DNA of 64,000 nucleotides from Vreelandella sedimenti (GTDB lineage: Bacteria; Pseudomonadota; Gammaproteobacteria; Pseudomonadales; Halomonadaceae): assembly GCF_013416325.1 (NCBI RefSeq), contig NZ_JACCGK010000001.1, forward strand, positions 248,001 through 312,000. Reading direction: 5' to 3'. Below the pieces are notes generated by a model. That model saw only the letters and a list, made by a program, of their open reading frames with translations. It did not search any database and had not been told where the DNA came from. Shown here piece by piece: positions 9,869 to 18,765 of this stretch. Position numbers and translations under genes: made by a program. Every line of letters begins with the position of its first letter. Position 1 is the stretch's first letter.

Positions 9869-10729
9869 ATGATTAACGGACTCACTGAAACGGAACTCTA
9901 TGCGCCGGTAGAGTGGCAGGATCGCTCAGATGGCTATCAGGATATTTTGTACCACACCGCTGCCGATGGCATTGCGCGGATCACTATCAATCGCCCCGAG
10001 GTACGCAACGCCTTTCGCCCGCTAACGGTTAGTGAAATGGCCCAAGCGCTGAATTGCGCCCGCCGCGACAGCTCTATAGGCACCATTCTGCTCACTGGAG
10101 CAGGCGACAAAGCGTTCTGTTCCGGCGGTGACCAGCGCATTCGCGGTGACTATGGCGGCTACCAGGATGAGGAGGGCACCCACCACCTCAACGTGCTGGA
10201 TTTCCAGCGCGATATTCGCACCTGCCCCAAGCCGGTGGTGGCCATGGTGGCGGGCTACGCCATTGGCGGCGGCCATGTGCTGCATCTAATGTGCGACCTG
10301 ACCATTGCCGCCGACAACGCGATTTTCGGCCAGACAGGCCCTAAAGTAGGCTCCTTCGATGGCGGTTACGGCGCCTCTTATATGGCGCGCATAGTGGGCC
10401 AGAAAAAGGCCCGGGAGATCTGGTTTCTGTGCCGCCAGTACAGCGCCGACCAAGCGTTGGAAATGGGGCTAGTCAACCACGTGGTGCCGCTAGACGAGCT
10501 GGAAAAAGAGAGCGTGCGCTGGTGCCGGGAAATGCTGCAGCACAGCCCCATGGCGCTACGCTGCCTAAAAGCCGCGCTCAATGCCGACTGCGACGGCCAG
10601 GCCGGGCTGCAGGAACTGGCGGGCAATGCCACCATGCTCTACTACATGACCGAAGAGGGGCAGGAGGGGCGTAACGCCTTTAACGAAAAGCGCCGGCCAG
10701 ATTTTTCCCGCTACCCGCGTAACCCTTAA
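9869..10729 (+). CDS. menB: 1,4-dihydroxy-2-naphthoyl-CoA synthase MenB
   Basis: Crotonase-fold enzyme that cyclises o-succinylbenzoyl-CoA to DHNA-CoA. The 286-aa product has [17 protein letters not shown], the oxyanion-hole motifs [12 protein letters not shown] and [12 protein letters not shown], and [18 protein letters not shown], which is specific to MenB within the crotonases. The C-terminal [15 protein letters not shown] is also characteristic. It resumes the menaquinone series after the frd genes, and its stop codon overlaps the menC start by one base. Confidence 0.96.
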   Translation: MINGLTETELYAPVEWQDRSDGYQDILYHTAADGIARITINRPEVRNAFRPLTVSEMAQALNCARRDSSIGTILLTGAGDKAFCSGGDQRIRGDYGGYQDEEGTHHLNVLDFQRDIRTCPKPVVAMVAGYAIGGGHVLHLMCDLTIAADNAIFGQTGPKVGSFDGGYGASYMARIVGQKKAREIWFLCRQYSADQALEMGLVNHVVPLDELEKESVRWCREMLQHSPMALRCLKAALNADCDGQAGLQELAGNATMLYYMTEEGQEGRNAFNEKRRPDFSRYPRNP

Positions 10730-11691
10730 TGCAGCCAGTTTTCAAGCATAGCCTAGCGCTCTACCGCTACTCTCTACCGTTCCGCCAGCCGGTGACGTTT
10801 AAAGGAAAGCGGCTGGTGAACAGAGAAGGGCTGCTAATTTCCATTAACGGGCAGTGGGGCGAGATTGCCCCGCTACCAGGCTTTTCGACTGAAACTCTGG
10901 CGGAAGCTGAATCCGAAAGTTTGGCCTGCTTGGCTGCCTTAAGAGGAGGCGAAAAAGTTTCCCCAACGCTGCCATCGGTGCAGTTTGGTTTTGACTGCAC
11001 CCAGCGCTCGTGGCCAAACAATCTTCCTGCGCCTTTACCGCCCTACCCACTGTTTCAGGGCTCACCTGCGGCGCTGATTCAGTCTCTTTCAACCGTCGAT
11101 TGGCTAGCATCGCCACCGTCTCGGCTCAAACTGAAAGTGGCACGCTATGCTATGGAAGAGGAGCTGGCGCTGATCGAACAGCTGGCTGCCCGATTACCCA
11201 ACACCAAGCTGATTCTGGATGCCAATGGCGGTTGGACGCGGGAAGAGGCCCAGCGCTTCTGTGAGCGCCTACCCCTTGCGCAAATCGACTACCTGGAAGA
11301 GCCCTGCGCTGGCTTTGCTGACACCGTCGCCGTCGCAGAAGCCACCGGGGTGGCCATGGCCCTGGATGAAACGCTATCCCGCCGGGAAGAGTGGTACTGC
11401 CACCCGCAGCTCAAAGCCTTGGTAATCAAACCCACGCTGATCGGCTCGCTAAGCGCTTGCGAGGCACTCGTTCAACGGGCACGGGCGGGTAATCTACGCG
11501 TGGTGATCTCCTCCAGCTTTGAATCCGATCTTGGCCTTGGGCTGCTTGCTCGGTTGGCCAGCGAATGGGCGCCCATTGAGCCGCCGGGGCTGGATACGGG
11601 CCATTGGCTTACCGAGCGCGTGACCACGGCAAGAAGCGAAGTGATGACAGAAAGCTTGCACTGTCTCTCTAAAATGGAAAATTCAGCGTGA
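10729..11691 (+). CDS. menC: o-Succinylbenzoate synthase MenC
   Basis: Enolase-superfamily dehydratase (320 aa) converting SHCHC to o-succinylbenzoate. The catalytic and metal-binding barrel motifs are visible: LKLKVAR (KxK motif lysines), LILDANGGW (metal Asp), DYLEEPC (metal Glu), MALDETL (metal Asp), ALVIKPTLIG (catalytic Lys), and SSSFESDLGLG. Length is typical of proteobacterial MenC. The ATG overlaps the menB stop, and the TGA overlaps the menE GTG start, so the three are translationally coupled. Confidence 0.94.
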   Translation: MQPVFKHSLALYRYSLPFRQPVTFKGKRLVNREGLLISINGQWGEIAPLPGFSTETLAEAESESLACLAALRGGEKVSPTLPSVQFGFDCTQRSWPNNLPAPLPPYPLFQGSPAALIQSLSTVDWLASPPSRLKLKVARYAMEEELALIEQLAARLPNTKLILDANGGWTREEAQRFCERLPLAQIDYLEEPCAGFADTVAVAEATGVAMALDETLSRREEWYCHPQLKALVIKPTLIGSLSACEALVQRARAGNLRVVISSSFESDLGLGLLARLASEWAPIEPPGLDTGHWLTERVTTARSEVMTESLHCLSKMENSA

Positions 11692-13094
11692 AAGATACTT
11701 GTCCCATCCACTACTGGGCCAAAGAGACCCCGGAGCATATTGCGATAGAGGCGGGTTCAGTAAAACTTAGTTATCAAACGCTCAATCGCCGCGTAGCGTC
11801 TCTAGCGCAGCAATTGGCACTGAAAGGTTTTGTGCCAGGTGATCGGCTAGTCGTCCCTGCCAAAGGCTCGCTTGAATCCTTGCTGCTGGCGTGGGCCTGC
11901 CTGCGGGCCGGGGTGGTTTTCTGCCCGCTTAACCCTGCCTTTCCTGTTGCCCAGCAGCTCGGCCTGGCCAAGCGCTTGCAGGCTGGCCGCGTTTGCCAAA
12001 CGGAAAGTGACACCGATTACTCTTCACAGTTAACTTCTTCACAGCTAACGCCGATCACCCTGGACTTCCTGGCGGAAGTTGGCGCAGGTGAGCCGCCAGC
12101 GCTTGATGGCAGTCAGCTCTGCAACACGATTTTTACCTCTGGCTCCAGCGGCACGCCCAAGGCGGTGCTGCATCGCGTTGCCAATCATTTGGCCTCCGCA
12201 CGCGGTTCGGCGTCGTTTATTCCCGTTGATCAAAACAGTGGCTGGCTACTCTCGCTGCCGTTGTTTCATATCGGTGGCTACGCTATTCCGTTCCGCGTTT
12301 TTCTCGCCGGTGGGCGGGTTATTCTCGATGACGAGCCGCACACGCTCCCCGCGCGTCTTGAGCAACAATCGATTACCCACCTTTCCCTAGTGCCTACTCA
12401 GCTTTGGCGACTGCTGAAAGCGGGCTTTACACTCAAACACACCCAGTTGCGGGAGCTGCTGCTGGGCGGGGCGGCGATACCCGCTCCGTTGGTGGCGAAG
12501 ATGACATCACTGGGGCTAACGCCAAAGGTTAGCTATGGGCTGTCCGAGATGGCCAGCCAGGTTTGCACCGGCATACCCACAGCGCCGGGCGTCGTCGGTA
12601 GGCCGCTGCCGGGTCGTGAAGTGAGGGTTGTTGAGGGTGAGATACAGGTGCGTGGTGAGACCCTGTTCTGCGGTTATTTGAATGACGGCGTGGTTGATTC
12701 AGCCCTCAACGACGAGGGCTGGTTTGCTACCCGCGACAAAGGGCTCTTCACTTCGGAAGGCTCGCTGGTGGTGGAGGGGCGGCTCGATAACGGTTTTATC
12801 TCAGGCGGCGAGAATATTCAGCCGGAAGCTATCGAGCAGTGCTTGGTCGACCACCCCGGCGTTGCCCAGGCGCTAGTGGTACAGGTGCCCCACTCGGAGT
12901 GGGGGGAGCGCCCGGTGGCGTTTATCGATTGGCATGGAGAAGCCGTGACAGAACAGGCGCTAAGTGCCTGGGTTCGTGAGGCGCTACCCGGCTTTATGGT
13001 GCCCGACGCCTGGCTAGCCTGGCCGCCAGGGGTGGGCTTTAAACCCTCCCGCAGGCAGTTCGCTGAGCTGGCGCGGGGGCTGGTTAACCATTAA
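11688..13094 (+). CDS. menE: o-Succinylbenzoate-CoA ligase MenE
   Basis: ANL-superfamily acyl-CoA synthetase (468 aa) that activates o-succinylbenzoate for MenB. It has the ATP-binding loop FTSGSSGTPKAVLHR, LPLFHIGGYAIPFR, the SYGLSEMASQV adenylation motif, and C-terminal GRLDNGFISGGENIQPEAIE followed by the mobile domain with a late Lys (GFKPSRRQ). The start is GTG 11688, overlapping the menC stop. It ends the rightward block and overlaps the convergent amidase by 4 bp. No menI-like thioesterase or menG/ubiE is seen here, so those steps must be encoded elsewhere. Confidence 0.94.
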   Translation: MKDTCPIHYWAKETPEHIAIEAGSVKLSYQTLNRRVASLAQQLALKGFVPGDRLVVPAKGSLESLLLAWACLRAGVVFCPLNPAFPVAQQLGLAKRLQAGRVCQTESDTDYSSQLTSSQLTPITLDFLAEVGAGEPPALDGSQLCNTIFTSGSSGTPKAVLHRVANHLASARGSASFIPVDQNSGWLLSLPLFHIGGYAIPFRVFLAGGRVILDDEPHTLPARLEQQSITHLSLVPTQLWRLLKAGFTLKHTQLRELLLGGAAIPAPLVAKMTSLGLTPKVSYGLSEMASQVCTGIPTAPGVVGRPLPGREVRVVEGEIQVRGETLFCGYLNDGVVDSALNDEGWFATRDKGLFTSEGSLVVEGRLDNGFISGGENIQPEAIEQCLVDHPGVAQALVVQVPHSEWGERPVAFIDWHGEAVTEQALSAWVREALPGFMVPDAWLAWPPGVGFKPSRRQFAELARGLVNH

Positions 13095-14485
13095 TTGGGC
13101 GGTGTCAGCGGTGGCAAGTAGCGTTCAAGTAGCTGGGCGGCATGCAGCACCTTGAGGTCTTGGTATTTGCCCGCCACAAGATGCAACCCTACCGGCAGCC
13201 CTTGGCTTTCCAGCCCACAGGGCAGTGAGGCGGCGGGTTGCTGGGTGAGGTTAAAGGGGTAGCTAAACGGCGTCCAATCCATCCAGTCGCGATAGCGGTC
13301 ACCCGGTGGTACGTTGTGACCTGCAGCGAAGGGCGCAATTGGCATGGTGGGCGTGACCAGCAGGTCATATTGCTCATGAAACGTCGCCATATGAGCTGTT
13401 AATTCACTGCGTTCTCGTCGGGCGGCGAGGTAGGCGGAAAGCGGTACATCTTGCCCGCGCCTGGCGATATCCAGAAACCCGGGGTCGAGTGCCGCCTGCT
13501 GCTGTTCGTCTAGTTTTTCGATTGCTTGAGTGGCTCCCGCAAACCAGAGCGTATTAAACGTTTTGAGTGGATCGCTAAAGCCAGGATCAACACGCTCCAC
13601 CGTGGCGCCAAGCGCTTCGAGATGACCAACGGCCTCCGCAACGCGCCTAGCAATATCGGGGGCTACGTCTACATAGCCAAGGTCAGCACTAAAGGCGATT
13701 CGCCAGCCGCGTAGATCCGCAGGGGGAGGCGTTAGCCAGTCCGGCCCAAGCGGATTGCCGGAGTAGCCATCCCGAGCATCGGGCTGCGCCATTACGCTAA
13801 GCATTAGTGCGCTATCAGCCGCGGTGCGGGTCATTGGCCCCAAGTGAGAGAGCGTACTCATGGTGCTGGCGGGCCACTGGGGCACCCAGCCAAAGGTCGG
13901 TTTAATACCAAAGGTGCCGGTAAAACTGCACGGTATGCGGATAGAGCCCCCGGCGTCGCTGCCTTGGTGCAGTAGGCCGAGGTTCAGCGCAGCGGCGGCC
14001 CCCGCGCCACCGGATGAGCCACCCGGCGTGAGTTGCGTATTCCACGGGTTGCGAGTGGTACCGTGGAGTGGGTTATCGGTGACACCTTTCCAGCCAAACT
14101 CCGGCGAGGTGGTCTTGCCTATCACGATAGCCCCGGCGTTACGTAGATGTCGGCTGATCGGTGCATCTACCTCCCAAGGGCCATCCGGTGACGTGGTCGT
14201 CGAGCCCAGCCGTGTGGGCAGGCCTTTGGTTAGGGTTAAATCCTTGATGGTGACAGGTATTCCGTCCAGCGGGCCAAGCGGCGTACCTGCCTGCCAGCGC
14301 TGTGCGGATGCTGCTGCCAAACGCCGGGCTTCTACCTCGTTCACACAGGTAAACGCATTTACCTTGGGGTTATCGCGGGCAATCCGTGCCAAGCAGTCAT
14401 CAACCAGCGTTTCTGGCGAGAGCGAACCCTCACCGAAACGTGTTAATGCGTCGACTGCTGTTAGGGTTTCAAAAGAGTCAGCCAT
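13091..14485 (-). CDS. Amidase-signature family amidase
   Basis: Amidase-signature hydrolase of 464 aa. The Ser-cisSer-Lys triad is readable: Lys81 (VTIKDLTLTKG), cis-Ser157 in TPGGSSGGAGAA and nucleophile Ser181 in GSDAGGSIRIP, with the normal 24-residue Ser-Ser spacing. The protein lacks the extra C-terminal domain of allophanate hydrolase (AtzF). It is last in a leftward operon, 2 bp after an N-carbamoyl amino acid hydrolase, so it probably cleaves an amide or ureide linked to the same pathway. The true substrate is unknown. Confidence 0.88.
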   Translation of the reverse strand: MADSFETLTAVDALTRFGEGSLSPETLVDDCLARIARDNPKVNAFTCVNEVEARRLAAASAQRWQAGTPLGPLDGIPVTIKDLTLTKGLPTRLGSTTTSPDGPWEVDAPISRHLRNAGAIVIGKTTSPEFGWKGVTDNPLHGTTRNPWNTQLTPGGSSGGAGAAAALNLGLLHQGSDAGGSIRIPCSFTGTFGIKPTFGWVPQWPASTMSTLSHLGPMTRTAADSALMLSVMAQPDARDGYSGNPLGPDWLTPPPADLRGWRIAFSADLGYVDVAPDIARRVAEAVGHLEALGATVERVDPGFSDPLKTFNTLWFAGATQAIEKLDEQQQAALDPGFLDIARRGQDVPLSAYLAARRERSELTAHMATFHEQYDLLVTPTMPIAPFAAGHNVPPGDRYRDWMDWTPFSYPFNLTQQPAASLPCGLESQGLPVGLHLVAGKYQDLKVLHAAQLLERYLPPLTPPN

Positions 14486-14487
14486 CG

Positions 14488-15762
14488 TTACTCCCCACTT
14501 TCTACACCGGCAGCATTTAGCATGGCGTGCAGTAAAACGTTACAGCCTGCGTGAACGTGCTCCGGTGTGGCGCTTTCGATCTCGTTGTGACTGATGCCAT
14601 CCTTGCAGGGGATGAAGATCATCGCGGCGGGAGCAACACGGCCCACAAACATCGCATCGTGGCCTGCACCGCTAATGATATCCATATGGGAAAGTTCGAG
14701 CTGCTTTGCACTTTGGCGTACTGCGTCCACGCACGCTTTGTCGAAGTATTCAGGGGCGAAGTTGGCAGTGGGTTCCAGGTGGTATTCAAGGCCATGGCGC
14801 TGACAAATCTCCTCAACAGCGGCGGTGACTGCCTGACCCATTGTCTCAAGCGCTTCAGGCTCCCAGTGGCGCATATCCAGGGTCATTTTGACCTGACCGG
14901 GAATCACGTTACGCGAACCGGGGTGCAGCGTCATACAGCCCACTGTGCCACGCCCGTGGGGCTGATGATCAAAGGCGATACGGTTGAGCGCTTGGGTGAC
15001 TTCGGCTGCGCCCATCATGGCATCCCGACGTAGGTTCATCGGCGTAGGGCCTGCGTGGGCTTCAAGTCCGGTCAGCGTTAAGTCGAACCACTTCTGCCCA
15101 AGCCCGCCGATCACCACGCCAATGGTAGTGTCGGTATCTTCCAGGATCGGCCCCTGCTCAATGTGCGGTTCAAAGTAAGCTTTTATCTCATCTGGTGAGA
15201 CATTATCGCTACCGCGGTAGTGAATGGCGTCCAGGGCATCGCTTACCGTGACGCCATCGGCGGCGGTGCGCGCCATCATGGCGTCAAATTCCAGCTCGCC
15301 GGTGAATACGCCGGAGCCCATCATGCAGGGCGGAAAGCGACAGCCCTCTTCGTTGGTCCAGGCTACTACTTCGATAGGGGATTGCGTGGTGATGTTGTGT
15401 TGGTTAAGGGTGCGAATCACTTCCAGGCCGGAGAGCACGCCGAAGCAGCCGTCGTACTTGCCGCCGGTAGGCTGGCTATCCAAGTGGCTGCCTGCCATTA
15501 CCGCTTTAGCGTTAGGGTCGCTGCCTTCCCGACGAGCGAAGATATTGCCGATATTATCGATACGAATCGTGCAGCCCTCTGCGCGACACCATTGAATAAA
15601 TAGATCACGTCCCTGACGTTCTAGATCGGTAAGCGCCTGACGATTGACGCCACCTTTAGGGGTGGCGCCCAGCTTGGCCATCTCCATTAATGCTTCCCAG
15701 AGGCGGTCACTGTCTGTACGTAGGCTGGTGATATCAGATGTTGGCGAAACGTAGGTGTTCAT
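14488..15762 (-). CDS. M20-family N-carbamoyl amino acid hydrolase / beta-ureidopropionase
   Basis: Zinc-dependent hydrolase of 424 aa in the HyuC/AmaB/PydC/allantoate amidohydrolase group. Metal ligands are seen in AGSHLDSQPTGGKYDG and WTNEEGCRFPP, the region FEPHIEQGPILE follows, and the dimerisation domain has GLEAHAGPTPMNLRRDA. It cleaves an N-carbamoyl group to amine, CO2 and ammonia. With the omega-transaminase, MmsA-type dehydrogenase and RutR-like regulator nearby, N-carbamoyl-beta-alanine is the most likely substrate, but allantoate or N-carbamoyl-alpha-amino acids cannot be excluded. A second paralogue lies at 35991-37280. Confidence 0.87.
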   Translation of the reverse strand: MNTYVSPTSDITSLRTDSDRLWEALMEMAKLGATPKGGVNRQALTDLERQGRDLFIQWCRAEGCTIRIDNIGNIFARREGSDPNAKAVMAGSHLDSQPTGGKYDGCFGVLSGLEVIRTLNQHNITTQSPIEVVAWTNEEGCRFPPCMMGSGVFTGELEFDAMMARTAADGVTVSDALDAIHYRGSDNVSPDEIKAYFEPHIEQGPILEDTDTTIGVVIGGLGQKWFDLTLTGLEAHAGPTPMNLRRDAMMGAAEVTQALNRIAFDHQPHGRGTVGCMTLHPGSRNVIPGQVKMTLDMRHWEPEALETMGQAVTAAVEEICQRHGLEYHLEPTANFAPEYFDKACVDAVRQSAKQLELSHMDIISGAGHDAMFVGRVAPAAMIFIPCKDGISHNEIESATPEHVHAGCNVLLHAMLNAAGVESGE

Positions 15763-15780
15763 CTCAGTATCCTCGCAAGG

Positions 15781-16647
15781 TTAAACGGACAGGTTTTCCG
15801 TTGGTAAGTCATGTAGCTTGGATCGATGGTTCTGAATATTGGGAGAATCATTGCTGATCAGCATTTGCGCGGCCATTTCAGCTTCCAGCGCGCTCATGTG
15901 GTGCTCGGCATCGGCCATATGTTCGGCCATTACCTGACGCACACGCTGAGTATCTTCAGCGCGGTAGGCTTCCACCAGCTGGCGGTGGTAGTCCTGATTG
16001 GCGTGATCGAACTGCTTGCGTTCGGGAACGTAGGCTTTTTTGATCACCACCAAGTCGCGCAGCATGTCGTTTAAAAACTGGCACATAAATGCGAGCAAAG
16101 AGTTAGGGCAGACACGGGCCAGCAGTTGGTGAAATTCGAGCTCCAAAAAGCGCTGGTGTCGGTGATCCTCTGCATCGCTCGCGCAACAGGCGCAGGCCGA
16201 CATATTGGCTTCCAACTGCTGGAAGTCGTGCTCGGTTAGCCTTCCCACTACTGACGCCGCCAGCTCTACTTCCAACAGTTTGCGCAACTGGTAAACTTGC
16301 TTGCCATCCAGTTGCTGGAAATGCAGAAAGTTACGCAGCATGCGGCTGGCGGGCTCCATGCCTGGCTGATTAATCACCGCGCCCCCTCTAGGCCCGGTTT
16401 TTAAGGTGATCAGCCCCTCAACCTCAAGGATCTTGAGCGCTTCGCGCACAGTGGCTTTGGCACTACCGTAAAGCTCCATCAGCGCTTTTTCGTTCGGCAG
16501 CCGATCACCTTCCCCTAATGACTCGGCGGCAATCCAGCGCTTGATATCATCGCTAATCAGCTCGGCAAGCTTGGGTCGGCGCTTAGCGGCTGAACCAGTG
16601 GTTGAAACTGTCTTTGAAACTGTCTTTGAAACAGGGGCTTGAGCCAT
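15781..16647 (-). CDS. GntR-family regulator with FCD domain
   Basis: Transcription regulator of 288 aa. The N-terminal winged helix-turn-helix spans about residues 25-95 (EGDRLPNEKALMELYGSAKATVREALKILEVEG in pieces), followed by an all-helical FadR C-terminal (FCD) ligand domain. Start ATG 16647 has AAGGAG 7 bases upstream. The first residues (SKTVSKTV) come from a 12-bp tandem repeat, GAAACTGTCTTT in plus-strand orientation, near 16604-16627. The gene lies between the symporter and hydrolase genes of the leftward operon and probably controls them. Confidence 0.9.
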   Translation of the reverse strand: MAQAPVSKTVSKTVSTTGSAAKRRPKLAELISDDIKRWIAAESLGEGDRLPNEKALMELYGSAKATVREALKILEVEGLITLKTGPRGGAVINQPGMEPASRMLRNFLHFQQLDGKQVYQLRKLLEVELAASVVGRLTEHDFQQLEANMSACACCASDAEDHRHQRFLELEFHQLLARVCPNSLLAFMCQFLNDMLRDLVVIKKAYVPERKQFDHANQDYHRQLVEAYRAEDTQRVRQVMAEHMADAEHHMSALEAEMAAQMLISNDSPNIQNHRSKLHDLPTENLSV

Positions 16648-16658
16648 CAACCCACTCC

Positions 16659-18182
16659 TTATTTGTAGTTAGCGGCGTTGGTCGTTTCTTGGGTGTATGC
16701 AGGCAAGCGCTCGGGGTGGTACTCGGCATCATAGTCGTAGCGTGCCTGGGTAAACCGTTCCACTACTGCTGTATCGCGGCGGTGCAGCGCATGGCTTAGG
16801 CCCACAAACAGCACCGCATTCAGCAATAGCCCCCAAATACCTGCGTGGTAACCAAAGGGGGCACTTAGCGGGCCAAAGGTCATCAGTAGTACACAGGCAA
16901 CGCCGGCCCAAAGCCCAGCGAGAGCCGCAGTGGGGTGGGCTTTTTTCCAGGTGATAGCACCAATGGTAGGAATAACCAGCTGTGCGGTACCTGCCAGCGC
17001 AGCAATGCCAATAGTCACCAACACGCCGGGAACGGTTAGCGCCATGATATAAGCTGCCAGAGAGAAGCCTACTAACGATAAACGACCGATATAAACGATC
17101 CGTGCCTGGCTTGCTTCACGGTTCACATAGCGCTTATAGATATCCATCGTCACTACGGTGGAAACCGCATGAATCTGCGAATTCGCTGTAGACATGGCAG
17201 CAGACGCGCCCGCCGCCATAATCAGCGAGGCAAGCAGGTAGGGGGCATACTCCATCAGCATGATGGGCAGAATTTGATCGGGATTTTCTACATTGGGCTC
17301 AAGCAGCACGCCGGAGTAGCCAGATAGCACCGAACCCACATAGGCAAAGGCGGCTAAGCCAAGCAAAAAGGGCATTAAGTTAAACAGCTTGCCATGTTTG
17401 ACCGAGTACATGCGCAACCAGATTTGTGGGCCCATAAAAGCACCAATAGCCGTAATGGCAAACAGCGAGAACCACATGGGGTATCCCATCGTGCCGTTAG
17501 GCCCTGGCATGGTGAGGTGTTCAGGAGATGTTTGCTGAAGCTGGCTAAATAGCGCTGCTGGCCCGCCTACTTGGGTGGAAATATAGTAGCCTGCGTACAT
17601 CATGCCGAAGAACAGCAGAGCCCCATAAATTACGTCAGTCCAGGCGATAGCACGAATGCCGCCAATCCATACGTAGATAATAATAATGAAGTAGAACAGC
17701 AGCGCGGCGAGCCAGAAAGGAATCAGCCCACCCGAGGCGACTTCGATTAAATAGGCGCCGCCAGTTAGCTGTATTTGTAGATAGGGTACGGTAAAAATCA
17801 GTGTAATAGCGGCAACGGTAATACGCAGCGCTTCGCTGTTATAAAAGTCACCCATTAAGTCCGAGGGCGTTAAATAGTTAAATCGTTTGCCTAAAAACCA
17901 AACCCGCTTACCAATCCAGTAATACATAAAGCCAAACAGCAGGTTCCAGGCTAACGCGGTAAGAAATACCGGCCCATTGGTATAGAAGGTGGCATTAGAG
18001 CCGAGGAACGCAAACGCACTCCACCATGTCGCCGCCACGGTGAAAAATACCGCAATACTGCCCATGGCGCGGCCTTGAACAAAAAAGTCTTCACTGGTTT
18101 CTTGCGATTGGCGTGCTGATAAAACCCCCACCATCAAGGGGATAATCATAAACGCCGCAATAATTAATAGACTGCCGGTCAT
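16659..18182 (-). CDS. Sodium/solute symporter (SSS family)
   Basis: Integral membrane symporter of 507 aa with about 13 predicted helices. Typical SSS features are the early SEDFFVQGRAMG motif, VAATWWSAFAFLGS, and the core SAAMSTANSQIHAVSTVV. It is preceded 15 bp upstream by a DUF3311 gene, a pairing common for this subfamily. As part of the hydrolase operon it should import the substrate of the amidase or N-carbamoyl hydrolase (for example a pyrimidine breakdown product, a ureide or beta-alanine). The exact solute is inference. Confidence 0.9.
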   Translation of the reverse strand: MTGSLLIIAAFMIIPLMVGVLSARQSQETSEDFFVQGRAMGSIAVFFTVAATWWSAFAFLGSNATFYTNGPVFLTALAWNLLFGFMYYWIGKRVWFLGKRFNYLTPSDLMGDFYNSEALRITVAAITLIFTVPYLQIQLTGGAYLIEVASGGLIPFWLAALLFYFIIIIYVWIGGIRAIAWTDVIYGALLFFGMMYAGYYISTQVGGPAALFSQLQQTSPEHLTMPGPNGTMGYPMWFSLFAITAIGAFMGPQIWLRMYSVKHGKLFNLMPFLLGLAAFAYVGSVLSGYSGVLLEPNVENPDQILPIMLMEYAPYLLASLIMAAGASAAMSTANSQIHAVSTVVTMDIYKRYVNREASQARIVYIGRLSLVGFSLAAYIMALTVPGVLVTIGIAALAGTAQLVIPTIGAITWKKAHPTAALAGLWAGVACVLLMTFGPLSAPFGYHAGIWGLLLNAVLFVGLSHALHRRDTAVVERFTQARYDYDAEYHPERLPAYTQETTNAANYK

Positions 18183-18197
18183 GTTTAATCCCCCGTC

Positions 18198-18440
18198 TTA
18201 GTGTTGTTTAGTGGCGCTTTCCGGTGTCGATGTTGGGCTGCCCCAGTTGGTGAAATAGGCCACCAAAAAAAGCGCCGTTAGCACAAACCACCAAAACAAG
18301 TTCCATACCAACAAAAAGGGGATACCCATCAACAGGGGCTCTATGCGGTTAGCCAACATAATGACGGGGCTTTCCAGCATAAAGAAACTGAAAAGCATGA
18401 CGCTGTAAATCGACAGCTTGAGGGGAGTTAAATATTTCAT
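18198..18440 (-). CDS. DUF3311 small membrane protein
   Basis: Protein of 80 aa with two hydrophobic segments (about residues 10-30 and 38-65). The pattern GIPFLLVWNLFWWFVLTAL is typical of DUF3311 proteins, which are usually encoded just before an SSS symporter and are thought to be an accessory subunit. Here the symporter follows after 15 bp, supporting co-function. The biochemical role is unknown. Confidence 0.82.
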   Translation of the reverse strand: MKYLTPLKLSIYSVMLFSFFMLESPVIMLANRIEPLLMGIPFLLVWNLFWWFVLTALFLVAYFTNWGSPTSTPESATKQH

Positions 18441-18765
18441 AGCGAGTTTGCCCTATGTCCATAGTGAATTGTTTATATTGAGTTTGTGAGCGGTATTTTC
18501 AGTACGCAGCCACCAACAGCGAGCTTCTTGGAAGCAACGTTATCGGTGCCAAGTACTGGCTGGGCGTGCTCCATGGATTTGTTGTATTTATTCGTATAAA
18601 TATAATGAGTAGATGCTTTTTTAACCGGCGTCAAGTTCAAGAAGCACGTCAAGATGCCTTGTTACGTATAGATTCTCTAACGTGAACAAAAGAAAAGCGT
18701 AATTTTATAAACGTGTTTGCTGGCGCATGCTGAGACCAAGTCTTATAGCGATGGAGCTGGACAGC
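18441..18765. promoter_or_regulatory. Divergent promoter region between symporter operon and omega-transaminase
   Basis: A 325-bp AT-rich spacer serving two divergent catabolic operons. It contains an AT dyad, TATTTAT (18585-18591) and ATAAATA (18596-18602) with a 4-bp loop, and a shorter dyad GCTTC/GAAGC around 18521-18534. Either could be an operator for the GntR (15781) or TetR (21777) regulators. No gene is visible in it, and no RutR-type TTGACC/GGTCAA dyad was seen. Confidence 0.4.

Noticed and set aside
13860..14594. Open frame of 244 codons opposite the amidase gene
   Set aside because: No family resemblance and biased Pro/Ser/Arg composition, typical of a shadow of a GC-rich gene.
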